Source: Flavobacterium johnsoniae (GTDB taxonomy: Bacteria; Bacteroidota; Bacteroidia; Flavobacteriales; Flavobacteriaceae). From it: DNA of 64,000 nucleotides. The notes below the pieces were generated by a model that searched no databases, had not been told where the DNA came from, and saw only the letters and a list, made by a program, of their open reading frames with translations. Below are positions 1-9,443 of this stretch, in pieces. The position numbers were made by a program, and so were the translations under genes. Within the stretch, counting starts at the first letter, position 1, and every line of letters begins with the position of its first letter. The stretch is taken from positions 124,001 to 188,000 of the forward strand of contig NZ_MLFK01000013.1 in the NCBI RefSeq assembly GCF_001879205.1. Reading direction: 5' to 3'.

Positions 1-1431
1 TATAATGCTCTGCAAGATGGTGTAGCAGTAAAACCATACAGCGATGCATTTGAAAGTGTTCTGAAATCATGGCTTGCTAGAGTAAATTACTCTTATAAAG
101 GAAAATACAACTTTACACTATCTGCACGTGCCGATGGTTCTTCAAGATTTGGTTCTGAATCACTTTGGGGTTATTTCCCATCCGCAGGTTTCTCCTGGAA
201 TATTACAGATGAAGAATTTGCAAATAACATAAAAGGCGTAACCGAAGCTAAACTTAGAATTACTGCCGGAACAACAGGAAACCAGGAAATTGGCAACTAC
301 CTTGCCTTACCTGCAATGGGTTCTGTAAACTACTCTTTTGGTGGTACATTATACACAGGATTAGCCCCTACCCGATTAGCAAATCCGGATTTGAAATGGG
401 AAAAAACAAATCAATACAATGTTGGTTTAGACTTATCCTTACTTGACCGAAAAATAAATTTTGTTTTTGACGTCTATTACAAAAAGACAAATGATTTACT
501 AATTAACGTTCCAGTGCCGCTTACCTCAGGATATTCAACAGTACTTCAAAACATTGGAGGTGTTGAAAATAAAGGTATCGAAATTGGTCTAACAACTGAA
601 AACCTAAAAACAGAAAACTTCTCATGGAACTCCAACATTGTGTTTTCTGCCAATAGAAATAAAGTAGTCGCAATAGGAAACGGCGTTGATCAATTCTTTC
701 CTGTGGTGCCAAACGGCTCATTATTGCAGCAACAACCTGTAACAGTAAAAGTAGGTCTGCCTTTAGGAACTTTCTGGGGATATAGAACCAATGGAATTTT
801 CCAAACTCAGGAAGAAGTAAATACACAGCCAAAAATTAATAGTTTGGCTAATACAAAAGTTGGTGACAGAAAATATGTTGACACAAACGGCGATGGTGTA
901 ATTACAGCTCTTGATAAAGGAGATTTAGGATCCTCTCAGCCAAAATTTGTTGGAAGTTTCAGTAACACGATTTCCTATAAAGATTTCGATTTGAATTTCT
1001 CTTTCCAGGGATCTTATGGAGGTAAAATATTCAACGCTTTAAATCAGCAGTTAGAAATTTCTACACTTGGTACAAATGCCGCATCAACTTTATTAGACCG
1101 CTGGACACCAACAAATCCAAGCAATGAAATTCCTAGAGCTTCAAGTTCTCCTTTAGGAATCGTTTCTGAACGTTATGTAGAAGATGCTTCATTCTTACGA
1201 TTAAAATTAATCACACTCGGTTACACTTTACCTAAAAGCGTTTCTAAAAAACTGGGAACCAAAAGTGTCAAATTCTACATATCAGCAGAAAATTTAATTA
1301 CATGGACAAAATATACTGGTTATGATCCAGAGGTAAGTTCATACGAACAAAACAATTTATACCCTGGAATTGATTTTGGCTCTTATCCAAACTCAAAAAC
1401 ATTCGTCTCTGGCTTGAACGTAACTTTCTAA
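1..1431 (+). CDS. SusC/RagA-family TonB-linked outer membrane protein, C-terminal part (5' end outside window)
   Basis: The reading frame is open from base 1 to the stop at 1429-1431, so the gene begins upstream and about 476 residues of a protein usually near 1000 residues are visible. What remains is the C-terminal beta-barrel: alternating amphipathic strands, the family-typical stretch W-A-R-V-N-Y-S-Y-like near the left edge, ADGSSRFG, the W-E-K-T-N-Q-Y-N-V-G-L-D segment and a C-terminal strand ending in V-T-F. Such proteins import ligands through the outer membrane using TonB energy, with a SusD lipoprotein as lid. The susD partner starts 16 nt downstream, so the two are surely cotranscribed. 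With sulfatases following, the ligand is inferred to be a sulfate ester or its carrier; the plug domain that would identify the start is not in view. Confidence 0.95.
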   Translation, partial: YNALQDGVAVKPYSDAFESVLKSWLARVNYSYKGKYNFTLSARADGSSRFGSESLWGYFPSAGFSWNITDEEFANNIKGVTEAKLRITAGTTGNQEIGNYLALPAMGSVNYSFGGTLYTGLAPTRLANPDLKWEKTNQYNVGLDLSLLDRKINFVFDVYYKKTNDLLINVPVPLTSGYSTVLQNIGGVENKGIEIGLTTENLKTENFSWNSNIVFSANRNKVVAIGNGVDQFFPVVPNGSLLQQQPVTVKVGLPLGTFWGYRTNGIFQTQEEVNTQPKINSLANTKVGDRKYVDTNGDGVITALDKGDLGSSQPKFVGSFSNTISYKDFDLNFSFQGSYGGKIFNALNQQLEISTLGTNAASTLLDRWTPTNPSNEIPRASSSPLGIVSERYVEDASFLRLKLITLGYTLPKSVSKKLGTKSVKFYISAENLITWTKYTGYDPEVSSYEQNNLYPGIDFGSYPNSKTFVSGLNVTF

Positions 1432-1447
1432 GTAAAAAAAATATAAA

Positions 1448-2917
1448 ATGAAAAAGATAATAACATTTCTATTAAGCGCCGGTCTATTTGTATCGTGCGC
1501 GGACCTTGAGGTAACACCAACCTCGTTTGTAACCGAAGATAATTACTTCATTACGCAAGATGATGCCGTTGCGAGTGTAACTGCAGTATATGCTTCACTG
1601 AGTCTTGATCCGGGCGAACAGAGTTTATTTGGAAGAAACCTCTATTTCTTAACCGATATGGGGTCTGATTATGCAGCTGCCGGAGTTTCGGCAACAAATC
1701 CGCAAGTTAGAGCTATGAGCAGTTTAACACATGATGCCACTAACGACCGTGTTCAGGTTGCCTGGAGACAAATTTATGCCGGTATCAACAGAGCCAACGT
1801 CTCTATCGATAACATCCCGAAAGTATCAGGATCTGAAACAGTTAAAACAAGATTAATCAATGAAGCAAAATTCATTAGAGCATTACTTTATTTTCAGGCG
1901 GTACGTATTTGGGGCGGTGTTCCAATTGTTTTACATGAACCAAAATCTATTCAGTTAGAAAGTTTAAAATCCAGAAGAGAATCTGTAGATAATGTGTATG
2001 CTCAAATTATTAAAGACTTAACAGATGCCGAAAGCTTACCAGCAACTTATCCTGCTGCAGATGCCGGCCGTGCAACGTCTGGAGCTGCAAAAGCAATTTT
2101 AGCAAAAGTTTACCTGACTAGAAAAGACTGGCCAAATGCTATTTTAAAATCCAGAGAAGTAATTAACGGAGGTTACGGATATGCCTTATTCGAAAACTTT
2201 CAGGATATTTTTACCAAAACAAAAAAGAACGGCAAAGAACATATTTTCTCTGTTCAGTTTGAGCCAAATCAAGCCGGAAACGGATCAAGCGGCAGTACTT
2301 TTCAAGCGACATCGTTTACTGGATTTACTGCAACAGAACCTGCTGATATTGTTTCAGATGTAGCTTTATTTTATGATATTTATGCTCCTGGAGATACACG
2401 CAGAGATGTAAGTTATGCGAAACAACTGCTTAACCCAACTACAGGAACATTGTATACTTTCCCCAAACCTATTTTCAAAAAATATTTGGATTTAAGCAAT
2501 TTGGCAACTCCAGGAAACGTAGCGATCAACTTCCCTCTTATTCGTTATGCCGATATTTTATTATCTCTGGCAGAAGCCATAAACGAACAGGGAGCACCAA
2601 CACCTGAAGCCTATGAAATACTTAATCAGGTACGAAGAAGAGCTTACGGAAAACCAATTACAACTCCTGACCCAACAATCGATTTGACAGGATTAAACCA
2701 AGTAACATTTAGAGCTGCAATTCAGGAAGAACGCAAAAAAGAATTTGTTCAGGAAGGACAACGCTGGTTTGACTTAGTTCGTTGGGGAACTCTGGTGACA
2801 GAAGTAAAAAAAGTTACCGCTAAAAACTCGGTTTCAGAAAGAAATAATCTTTATCCAATTCCGCAAAGCGAAAGAAATATCGACCCAGTAGGTTTACCAC
2901 AAAATCCCGGATATTAA
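1448..2917 (+). CDS. SusD/RagB-family nutrient-binding outer membrane lipoprotein
   Basis: This 489-residue protein has a lipoprotein signal peptide with lipobox ending at Cys17 (LFVSC), followed by the family-typical start D-L-E-V-T-P. The body is the helical TPR-like SusD fold: the segment F-I-R-A-L-L-Y-F-Q-A-V-R-I-W-G-G-V-P is seen, as is R-Y-A-D-I-L-L-S-L-A-E-A-I-N and the C-terminal W-F-D-L-V-R-W-G block. It acts at the cell surface as ligand-capturing lid of the SusC channel encoded just upstream. The gene is followed after 24 nt by a sulfatase gene, so substrate capture and desulfation are probably one operon. The specific ligand cannot be read from the sequence. Confidence 0.96.
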   Translation: MKKIITFLLSAGLFVSCADLEVTPTSFVTEDNYFITQDDAVASVTAVYASLSLDPGEQSLFGRNLYFLTDMGSDYAAAGVSATNPQVRAMSSLTHDATNDRVQVAWRQIYAGINRANVSIDNIPKVSGSETVKTRLINEAKFIRALLYFQAVRIWGGVPIVLHEPKSIQLESLKSRRESVDNVYAQIIKDLTDAESLPATYPAADAGRATSGAAKAILAKVYLTRKDWPNAILKSREVINGGYGYALFENFQDIFTKTKKNGKEHIFSVQFEPNQAGNGSSGSTFQATSFTGFTATEPADIVSDVALFYDIYAPGDTRRDVSYAKQLLNPTTGTLYTFPKPIFKKYLDLSNLATPGNVAINFPLIRYADILLSLAEAINEQGAPTPEAYEILNQVRRRAYGKPITTPDPTIDLTGLNQVTFRAAIQEERKKEFVQEGQRWFDLVRWGTLVTEVKKVTAKNSVSERNNLYPIPQSERNIDPVGLPQNPGY

Positions 2918-2941
2918 TAATCAACCACAAAACTATTAGTT

Positions 2942-4867
2942 ATGAAAAAATTTAAAAATACCCTTTCAATTAAAAGCCCAAAAAAAGGGCTTTTAATTAC
3001 AGCTTTATTAGTTGCCCAATTAGGTTTGGCACAAGATAAACCAGAAGAGTTTAAAGGTGTGATAGGTAAAACTTTAGCCGATTCTAAAGAATATTGGCCG
3101 GAACCTGTTAAAGCGCCAAAAGGTGCTCCAAATATTGTATGGATTTTATTAGATGATGTTGGATTTGGAGCTGCAAGTGCTTTTGGCGGGCTAATTCAAA
3201 CCCCAACTTTTGAAAATCTGGCAAATAACGGTTTGCGTTATACCAACTTTCATACAACAGCAATTTGTGCTCCAACGCGTGCCGCTTTATTAACGGGAAG
3301 AAATTCCGGAAGAGTACACGTAAGCGGTTTTTCACACACTATTTTATCGGCAGGTTTTCCTGGCTGGGATGGAAGAATTCCATCTGATAAAGGGACAATT
3401 GCAGAAATTTTACGTGAAAACGGATACAACACTTTTGCCGTGGGTAAATATGGAGTTACTCCAGATGAAGAAGCTACAGATGCTGGCCCGTTTGACAGAT
3501 GGCCAACCGGAAAAGGTTTCGATCATTTCTATGGATTCTTAGGTTCTCAGACTGATCAGTACAATCCTGATTTAGTAGAAGATCAGGTTCATATTAAACC
3601 TGACGGACGCCACTTAAATGAATTGATTACAGACAAAGCAATCAGTTATATTCAAAAACAGCAAAAAGCAGCACCTGGAAAACCTTTCTTTTTATACTAT
3701 GCGCCGGGAGCTGTACATGCACCTCATCAGGTTGCCGAAAAATGGATCGAACCTTACAAAGGAAAATTTGACGAAGGTTATGATGTATACCGCGAAAAAG
3801 TATTGGCAAACCAAAAGAAATTAGGTGTTGTACCTGCTAATGCTGTATTGCCGGAACGCAACGCACTTATTACAGAATGGAAAAAATTATCACCGGATCA
3901 AAAGAAAGTATATGCAAGATTCATGGAAACTTACGCTGGATTCCTGACTTATACAGATGCTGAAATTGGAAGAGTTGTTAATTATTTAAAAGAAAATAAT
4001 CAGCTGGACAATACTTTGATTTTTGTTGCTATTGGTGATAACGGAGCAAGTAAAGAGGGAACTTTACAAGGCACTATCAATCAAAGTTTGTTTTCTCAAG
4101 GAAAATCAGATGAAGAAAATCTTCAAAGTAATCTGGCAAATATTGGGGAAATTGGAACGCCAAAAGGTTTAAACACCAATTATCCTTTGGGATGGGCGCA
4201 GGCAACAAATGTTCCTTTCAAAAACTGGAAACAAGATGCGCAATCTGAAGGTGGAACTCGTAATCCCCTGATTGTATTTTATCCAAACGGAATTAAAGAC
4301 AAAGGCGGTATCAGAAATCAATACAGCCACGTAACAGATTTACTTCCTACCACTTTAGATATTGCAGGAATTAAAGCTCCGGAGTACATTAAAGAAATTA
4401 AGCAGGATAAAATTCAGGGTTCTTCTTTCCAGGCTTCTTTAGACAATCCAAAAGCAGAGTCATTACACAAGGTACAATACTACTACATTTTTGGAAACAG
4501 AGCGATTTATAAAGATGGATGGAAAGCGGCGGCAGCGCATCTTCCGGATTCATTTGCAGTAAAACAATCTTTAGGCAAAAACGAAAAACCTGTAGCAAGC
4601 AACTTCGACACAGATGTTTGGGAATTATACAACTTAAACGAAGATTTTAATGAGCGTAACAACCTTGCCAAAAAATATCCTGAAAAACTGGCTGAACTTC
4701 AAAAATTATTTGACGAGCAAGCCAAAGAAAACAATGTTTATCCATTGATTGACTGGCAGGATGTTTACAACAGAAGAATCCACAATACAGGAGCAGACAA
4801 AGGAAAAACACTTCAAGATCTAGTAAAACAGGTAACTAAACCGGGAAGTGCAGGAAGCAGCAACTAA
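2942..4867 (+). CDS. Secreted arylsulfatase-type sulfatase (formylglycine dependent)
   Basis: The 641-residue protein has an N-terminal signal peptide that ends near residue 30 (LGLAQ), so it is probably periplasmic or exported. Residues 64-73 (NIVWILLDDV) give the metal-binding Asp pair, and Cys109 lies in C-A-P-T-R-A-A-L-L-T-G-R, the sulfatase signature in which Cys is oxidised to formylglycine by an anaerobic- or FGE-type maturase not present in the window. Further family signs are G-K-Y-G, A-P-G-A-V-H-A-P-H and G-D-N-G-A-S. It hydrolyses sulfate esters to alcohol plus sulfate. It follows susD by 24 nt. Sulfatase substrate subfamily cannot be assigned by eye; the absence of glycan-cleaving genes nearby argues for small aryl or alkyl sulfates. 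Confidence 0.93.
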   Translation: MKKFKNTLSIKSPKKGLLITALLVAQLGLAQDKPEEFKGVIGKTLADSKEYWPEPVKAPKGAPNIVWILLDDVGFGAASAFGGLIQTPTFENLANNGLRYTNFHTTAICAPTRAALLTGRNSGRVHVSGFSHTILSAGFPGWDGRIPSDKGTIAEILRENGYNTFAVGKYGVTPDEEATDAGPFDRWPTGKGFDHFYGFLGSQTDQYNPDLVEDQVHIKPDGRHLNELITDKAISYIQKQQKAAPGKPFFLYYAPGAVHAPHQVAEKWIEPYKGKFDEGYDVYREKVLANQKKLGVVPANAVLPERNALITEWKKLSPDQKKVYARFMETYAGFLTYTDAEIGRVVNYLKENNQLDNTLIFVAIGDNGASKEGTLQGTINQSLFSQGKSDEENLQSNLANIGEIGTPKGLNTNYPLGWAQATNVPFKNWKQDAQSEGGTRNPLIVFYPNGIKDKGGIRNQYSHVTDLLPTTLDIAGIKAPEYIKEIKQDKIQGSSFQASLDNPKAESLHKVQYYYIFGNRAIYKDGWKAAAAHLPDSFAVKQSLGKNEKPVASNFDTDVWELYNLNEDFNERNNLAKKYPEKLAELQKLFDEQAKENNVYPLIDWQDVYNRRIHNTGADKGKTLQDLVKQVTKPGSAGSSN

Positions 4868-4879
4868 TAATTCTAATAG

Positions 4880-4908
4880 CCTGCAAGGTCTTGAAAATCT
4901 TGCAGGTT
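4880..4908. repeat. Intergenic hairpin of the CCTGCAAGG type
   Basis: CCTGCAAG (4880-4887) and CTTGCAGG (4899-4906) form an 8-bp stem between the sulfatase and the next gene. Very similar hairpins occur at 11877-11903 and 11932-11959. It may act as an mRNA-processing or termination element, but no strong U-run follows. Confidence 0.6.
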
Positions 4909-4927
4909 AAATTATAAATAAAAAATT

Positions 4928-5479
4928 ATGGCAGCAACAAAACCACTCATTAAGAAAGGCATTTTTGCCCTGATCCTTGTAGTAATTGCAATAACATTTT
5001 ACTACTTAACTATATGGGCAACTCCCTATTATGTACAAAGTAAATTTGCCGAAAAAAGCGCAGGTTATGTAAACACTCCTAGATTTGGCGATCAGCCCAA
5101 TGCTGAAAACAGCAGGGTAATTCCGCTTCCAAATCCTGATTTCTTGTATTCTACGATTAATTATGATTTAAAAGAAAACGTGCTTAAAATCTCCGGGATT
5201 GTTCCTGATTCAACTTATTGGTCCATATCGGCTTATCAGGAAAACACAACCAATTACTTTGTTGAAAACGAAGAAAAAGTAAAATCAAAATTCGAATATT
5301 ATCTGGCACCGGAAGGAAGTACTTCAGAAGTACTAAAAAATATTCCGAAAGAAAAAATCATTTACAGCCCGACGGCCAAAGGTTTAATCCTGTTTCGTTA
5401 TTTAGTTTCTAAAGCATATCCGGTAAAAACACTGGCAGAATTACAGCATGGCGTTACGGTTGAGAAATTAGGGAAGTAA
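4928..5479 (+). CDS. DUF1254-like membrane-anchored protein
   Basis: This 183-residue protein has one N-terminal membrane segment (about residues 11-30, rich in Ile, Leu and Val) and then a soluble domain. The pieces N-P-D-F-L-Y-S-T-I-N-Y-D-L and Y-W-S-I-S-A-Y-Q resemble the DUF1254 family, whose members are commonly found as short genes next to a DUF1214 partner. That partner is encoded 87 nt downstream, which supports the assignment. The biochemical role of these families is not established. Here they sit between two sulfatase genes, so a periplasmic role linked to sulfate-ester use is inferred only from position. Recognition is from short motifs, so family confidence is moderate. Confidence 0.7.
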   Translation: MAATKPLIKKGIFALILVVIAITFYYLTIWATPYYVQSKFAEKSAGYVNTPRFGDQPNAENSRVIPLPNPDFLYSTINYDLKENVLKISGIVPDSTYWSISAYQENTTNYFVENEEKVKSKFEYYLAPEGSTSEVLKNIPKEKIIYSPTAKGLILFRYLVSKAYPVKTLAELQHGVTVEKLGK

Positions 5480-5497
5480 GGATTTCTGCGAAGTCCA

Positions 5498-5530
5498 AAC
5501 TTTGTAAAAGTTTAAAACTTTGACAAAGTT
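5498..5530. repeat. AACTTTGTCAAAGTT-type inverted repeat, degenerate copy
   Basis: AACTTTGTAAAAGTTT (5498-5513) pairs with AAACTTTGACAAAGTT (5515-5530) with one mismatch. A perfect copy is at 16356-16388 and a half copy at 10194-10208. All lie between genes of the sulfur island. Confidence 0.7.
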
Positions 5531-5566
5531 CTACAAGAAGATGTAAAACTTTAAAATCAAATCAAA

Positions 5567-6160
5567 ATGGCTTTAAATCAAAAAATAAAGAAAATAGCAA
5601 TTGGATTAGGATTAGTCCTTTTGGCTGTAATTTTAGGAAGCGGTATTGGTATTTACAATATCAAATCAGGAAAAAGTGATTCACAGCGTATTATAGGCAA
5701 TTGGCAGACGGTTGATAAAGATAAAGACCTCAACACCGCCGATTTACTGACAATCGCACAAGTAGCAGTCTATGGGCCTTATGCTTTGACTAAAAAGGAG
5801 GTTATTTATTTAAGCACCAGCACAGACATTGAAGGAAATCCATTAGACCCAAAATCCGATTATGTAATTAGCGGAAAAAAACTAGACGCAAAATACTGGA
5901 GCATCACCGCGTATGACGAAAACGGTTTTTTAATTAAAAACCCTATCAATAAGTACAGCTACAATCTTGAAGATGTAAAATACGAAGCCGACAGTACTTC
6001 TTATAAAATCAATCTTTCGGGTACAGAAAAGAAAGAAAACTGGCTTCCTGTTACAAATGTTCAAAAAACGAGTTTAATCATTCGTTTGTATCTGCCATCT
6101 GAAAAATTAAGAGAAAATCTAACGGTTGAAACGCTTCCAGCCATCCAAAAAGTGAAGTAA
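5567..6160 (+). CDS. DUF1214-like membrane-anchored protein
   Basis: The 197-residue product starts with a short charged segment and a membrane helix (about residues 11-31), then a soluble domain. The segments K-Y-W-S-I-T-A-Y-D, E-N-W-L-P-V and L-I-I-R-L-Y-L-P match what is typical of DUF1214 proteins, which often accompany DUF1254 proteins as here. Orientation suggests the domain faces the periplasm. Function is unknown. The gene lies inside the same co-directional cluster as the sulfatases and follows its partner with an 87-nt gap that carries an inverted repeat. Confidence 0.72.
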   Translation: MALNQKIKKIAIGLGLVLLAVILGSGIGIYNIKSGKSDSQRIIGNWQTVDKDKDLNTADLLTIAQVAVYGPYALTKKEVIYLSTSTDIEGNPLDPKSDYVISGKKLDAKYWSITAYDENGFLIKNPINKYSYNLEDVKYEADSTSYKINLSGTEKKENWLPVTNVQKTSLIIRLYLPSEKLRENLTVETLPAIQKVK

Positions 6161-6272
6161 CATTTAAGATTCTAACAAATTAGGAAAAAATTAAACAATA
6201 AAACTCTACTACATCCATAGAATTAGCAGTTAAATTATTTATTTTTACCTTAAACTATTTAAATTCAATAAC

Positions 6273-6392
6273 ATGAAACGAGTAGATTATGAAATTATAG
6301 GAAAAAAAATTGTCGTAGGGGCAATTGTATTTTTAGTTCCGCTGGTAATATTAGCCGGAGGTTTAGCATTAATTAATCAATTTTTAAAATAA
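6273..6392 (+). CDS. 39-residue single-pass membrane peptide
   Basis: A short ORF, ATG at 6273 to TAA at 6390-6392, encodes 39 residues: a charged start (MKRVDYEIIGKK) followed by one strongly hydrophobic helix (IVVGAIVFLVPLVILAGG) and a short tail ending in K. A promoter-like TATTTTTA lies at 6240-6247, 25 nt upstream of the start codon. The stop codon is only 6 nt before the fatty acid hydroxylase-superfamily gene, which suggests cotranscription and perhaps translational coupling. Peptides of this form can act as accessory subunits of membrane enzymes; that role is a guess here. The composition (charged start, then a clean helix, then stop) makes a chance ORF less likely. Confidence 0.6.
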   Translation: MKRVDYEIIGKKIVVGAIVFLVPLVILAGGLALINQFLK

Positions 6393-6398
6393 GAGATC

Positions 6399-7466
6399 AT
6401 GGCAATAGTTCAAAAAGAAAAACTAACAAGAGATTTAAGTATTAGTCTTTTAATATACAGTCTGCCTGTAGTGGCAATTTTTCTGTATTTTAAATTAACA
6501 AATGGAGTTGTAAGCGAGTCGCACCTTACATTACCATCCTTTTTAGAATTTGCAAAACCGGTATTCGAAAACATCCGTACCTGGGGATTAACTGTTTTTA
6601 TGCTGGTTTTGGGAGTTATCGAATTTACTGCAGGTTTGTACGATGACGAATGGACAGGCGAAGAACGCAAGATAGATATTGTTTGTTTCTTAGCACCAAA
6701 ATTGCTTTTACCTCCTGTAATTGCTTTTTTCAGCTTAACCGCTTTACCATACTTACTTCCAAATTTGGCCAATTCATTATCATGGGTTCCGTTTTGGGGA
6801 GGTTTCTTCCTGATTGCGATTGCCGATGATTTAACACAATACTGGTACCACAGATTACACCATCAGGTTCCGTTTTTATGGCGTTTTCACAGAACACATC
6901 ACTCGGCTCCTTATATGGGAATGGCAATGGCTTCAAGACAAAACTTTATTTATACGGTTTTCTTTTCTCAAATTTATCTAACGGCAACTCTAACTTATTT
7001 AGGCTTAGGATTACCGGCTTTATTTGTATTAGTCATTAAAAGCTTTATCACTTTAGGGGCACATTCGAGTATTGCCTGGGATAAACCTTTTTACAAATAC
7101 AAAGTTTTACATCCAATTGCATGGGTTTTAGAAAGATTAATTTCTACTCCTGCAACGCACCACGCGCACCACGCAGATACAAGCGGAGACGGTGTTGGGC
7201 ATTTTAAAGGAAACTTCGGAAACATGTTTTTTATCTGGGATGTCATCTTTGGAACCGGGCTAATCACTCGTAAATTTCCGGAATCCTACGGAACAAAATC
7301 ATACAAACAAGAAGAATGGTACGCCCAATTTTTATGGCCCATATTTAAATCTAAAAAAGAGGGAAGTTCTCTTGCCGATGGTGTATTGTCATTTCCTCTG
7401 AAAGCCAAACCAGTAGAAAATGTAGTAGAATCTGCAGAACCAACTCCGGTTTTAGAGCAGGTTTAA
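6399..7466 (+). CDS. Sterol desaturase / fatty acid hydroxylase superfamily membrane protein
   Basis: This 355-residue integral membrane protein has several hydrophobic segments (about residues 15-32, 61-78, 97-120, 130-142, 185-215) and the histidine clusters that hold the di-iron centre of the superfamily: HRLHH (151-155), HRTHH (164-168) and HHAHH (254-258). Family members hydroxylate or desaturate lipid-like substrates with O2. The C-terminal about 60 residues are a soluble tail. It lies 6 nt after the small membrane peptide and 13 nt before an alkylsulfatase gene. One reading is that it oxidises an aliphatic alcohol or chain connected with alkyl sulfate breakdown, but this is inferred from neighbours alone. 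Confidence 0.88.
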   Translation: MAIVQKEKLTRDLSISLLIYSLPVVAIFLYFKLTNGVVSESHLTLPSFLEFAKPVFENIRTWGLTVFMLVLGVIEFTAGLYDDEWTGEERKIDIVCFLAPKLLLPPVIAFFSLTALPYLLPNLANSLSWVPFWGGFFLIAIADDLTQYWYHRLHHQVPFLWRFHRTHHSAPYMGMAMASRQNFIYTVFFSQIYLTATLTYLGLGLPALFVLVIKSFITLGAHSSIAWDKPFYKYKVLHPIAWVLERLISTPATHHAHHADTSGDGVGHFKGNFGNMFFIWDVIFGTGLITRKFPESYGTKSYKQEEWYAQFLWPIFKSKKEGSSLADGVLSFPLKAKPVENVVESAEPTPVLEQV

Positions 7467-7479
7467 TCTTAAATAAATC

Positions 7480-7953
7480 ATGAAGAAAAATAAAATAAGT
7501 GCTTTGCTTTTTGGTTTTGCCATAGCTGCAAATGCTCAGGCGCCAAAACAGGCAACAAGTTTTACTCAAAAATCAAATGAGGCAGTATATTCAAAATTAA
7601 ACTTTGAAGATACTGCCGATTTTACGGATGCAAAGAAAGGATTTATAGCCACTTTACCCGATGGAAAAATCCTTTCCAAATCCGGAAACATTGCCGTGAA
7701 TCTGACCGATTTTGATTTTATAAAAGGGAAAGCTCCGGCAACTGTAAATCCGGCGTTATGGCGTCAGGCGCAATTAAATAACATCAACGGATTGTTTAAA
7801 ATTACCGATGGCGTCTATCAGGTTCGTTCTTTCGATGCTGCCAATATTTCTTTTATAGAAACTAAAAACGGTTACGTTGTTATCGATGCCCTAACGATCG
7901 AAGAAGCTTCTGCAAAAGCGTATGAATTTGTCAAAAAAACACGTAGCAGATAA
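7480..7953 (+). pseudogene. Alkylsulfatase (SdsA1/BDS1 type), N-terminal fragment before a frameshift
   Basis: This frame gives 157 residues: a signal peptide (cleavage near NAQA) and the N-terminal strands of the SdsA1-type alkylsulfatase (W-R-Q-A-Q-L-N-N-I-N-G-L-F-K-I, G-V-Y-Q-V-R). It ends shortly after a run of seven A at 7933-7939. The family's Zn-binding motif is in the next frame, in the ORF starting at 7922. With six A instead of seven, the frames join as V-K-K-H-V-A-D-K-P and give one protein of about 650 residues, close to the length of SdsA1. As written the N-terminal fragment lacks all catalytic residues. Homopolymer sequencing error, genuine mutation or slippage are all possible. 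Confidence 0.85.
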
Positions 7954-9433
7954 ACCTATTCTGGCGGTAATTGTAACACACAGTCATGGCGATCATTACG
8001 GCGGACTACAGGGTTTGGTTTCTGCAGAAGATATTAAATCCGGAAAAGTAAAATTCATTACGCCAAAAGGTTTTTATGAAGAAGCCGTAAGCGAAAATGT
8101 GCTTTTAGGAAATGTAATGCGCAGAAGAGCCGGATATCAATTCGGATTAAATCTGGAAAGAAATTCAACAGGTCAGGTTGATGTTGGTTTAGGAAAACCA
8201 TTCTTAGGCGGAGGAAGATCTTCGCTTTTACAGCCGAATTTCGAAATTGAAAAAACAGGACAAACTTTAAATATTGACGGACTTGAATTGGTTTTTCAGC
8301 TTACACCGAATTCTGAAGCTCCTGCCGAATTAACGCTCTTTGCTCCTTCTAAAAAAGTTTTCTTTTCTGCCGAAATTGCCAGTCATACCTATCATAATGT
8401 ATTAACGCCCCGCGGTGCCAAAACCAGAGATGCAAAAGCCTGGGCAGGATATCTGGACGAAGCAATAGATTTATTTGGAGCAAAAACCGAATTTATTGTT
8501 CCCTCACACACCTGGCCCGTTTATGGACATGATAAAGGTATTACATTCTTAGAAAAACAAAGAGATTTATACAAATACGTACACGATCAAACGGTTCATT
8601 TAGCCAACAAAGGTCTAAACAAAGATGAAATTGCCGAAGAAATAAAATTACCTCCTGAATTAGCCAAAGAATGGTACAATCGTGACTTTTACGGAACAGT
8701 GAAACACAATGCAAAAGCAACTTACCAGTTCTATCTGGGATGGTGGGACGGAAATCCTGCAGAATATGATAAACTGCCTCAAGTTGAAGCTGCGAAGAAA
8801 TATGTAGAATGGTTTGGCGGAGAAGAAACAGCGTTGAAAAAAGCAAACGAAAGCTACCAAAAAGGCGAATACCGCTGGGTAGCCGAAGTTTTAAAACACA
8901 TCATTTTTGCTAATCCTGAAAATACCGCGGCAAAAAATTTACAAGCCGATGCTTTTGAACAAATTGCCTATCAAAGTGAATCTGGAATTTGGAGAGATTT
9001 GTATTTAGCCGGTGCAAAAGAACTCCGCGAAGGCGTAATTGTCCCTAAAAATCCCGTTAATCGGGCGACCGGATTTTTATCTGCCTTAACTCCTGAAGCT
9101 ATTTTCGATTATCTGTCGGTTACGGTTGACGGAAATAAAGCAGCCGGAAAAGAAGTGGCTTTACGTTTCATTTTTCCGGAATTGAATAAAAACATTCTGG
9201 TTTATCTTAAAAATGGCGTGTTACACCAAAGTCAAACCCGTATAAACGATAAAGCCGAATTTACCTTAACGATCCCAAAAACCAAATTTGTAGAATTATT
9301 GACCACACCGGAAAATGCCAAAACACTTTTATTTTCTGATGGTGTAAGTTTCGAAGGAGATCCGTTTAAATTTAAAGAACTCGCAAGTGTCTTTGAACCA
9401 GCAAATCCGTATTGGAATATTGTAACCCCATAA
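7922..9433 (+). pseudogene. Alkylsulfatase (SdsA1/BDS1 type), catalytic and C-terminal part after the frameshift
   Basis: The frame carries the metallo-beta-lactamase core: HSHGDH (residues 20-25 of this ORF), S-A-E-I-A-S-H-T-Y-H, S-H-T-W-P-V-Y-G, then the helical dimerisation domain (L-P-P-E-L-A-K-E-W-Y-N-R-D-F-Y-G) and a C-terminal SCP2-like domain. Enzymes of this family cleave primary or secondary alkyl sulfates such as dodecyl sulfate to sulfate and alcohol, using two Zn ions. The ATG at 7922 is internal and gives no signal peptide, so this ORF alone would not be exported. The join to the N-terminal fragment needs a +1 shift at the A7 run (7933-7939). It is 10 nt upstream of the rhodanese-thioredoxin gene. 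Confidence 0.88.
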
Positions 9434-9443
9434 ATTTAAAATT

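Noticed and set aside
7930..7942. Programmed -1 frameshift at the A-run in the alkylsulfatase gene
   Set aside because: The join needs a +1 shift, not -1, and no stimulatory structure was seen; error, mutation or slippage in the A-run are simpler.
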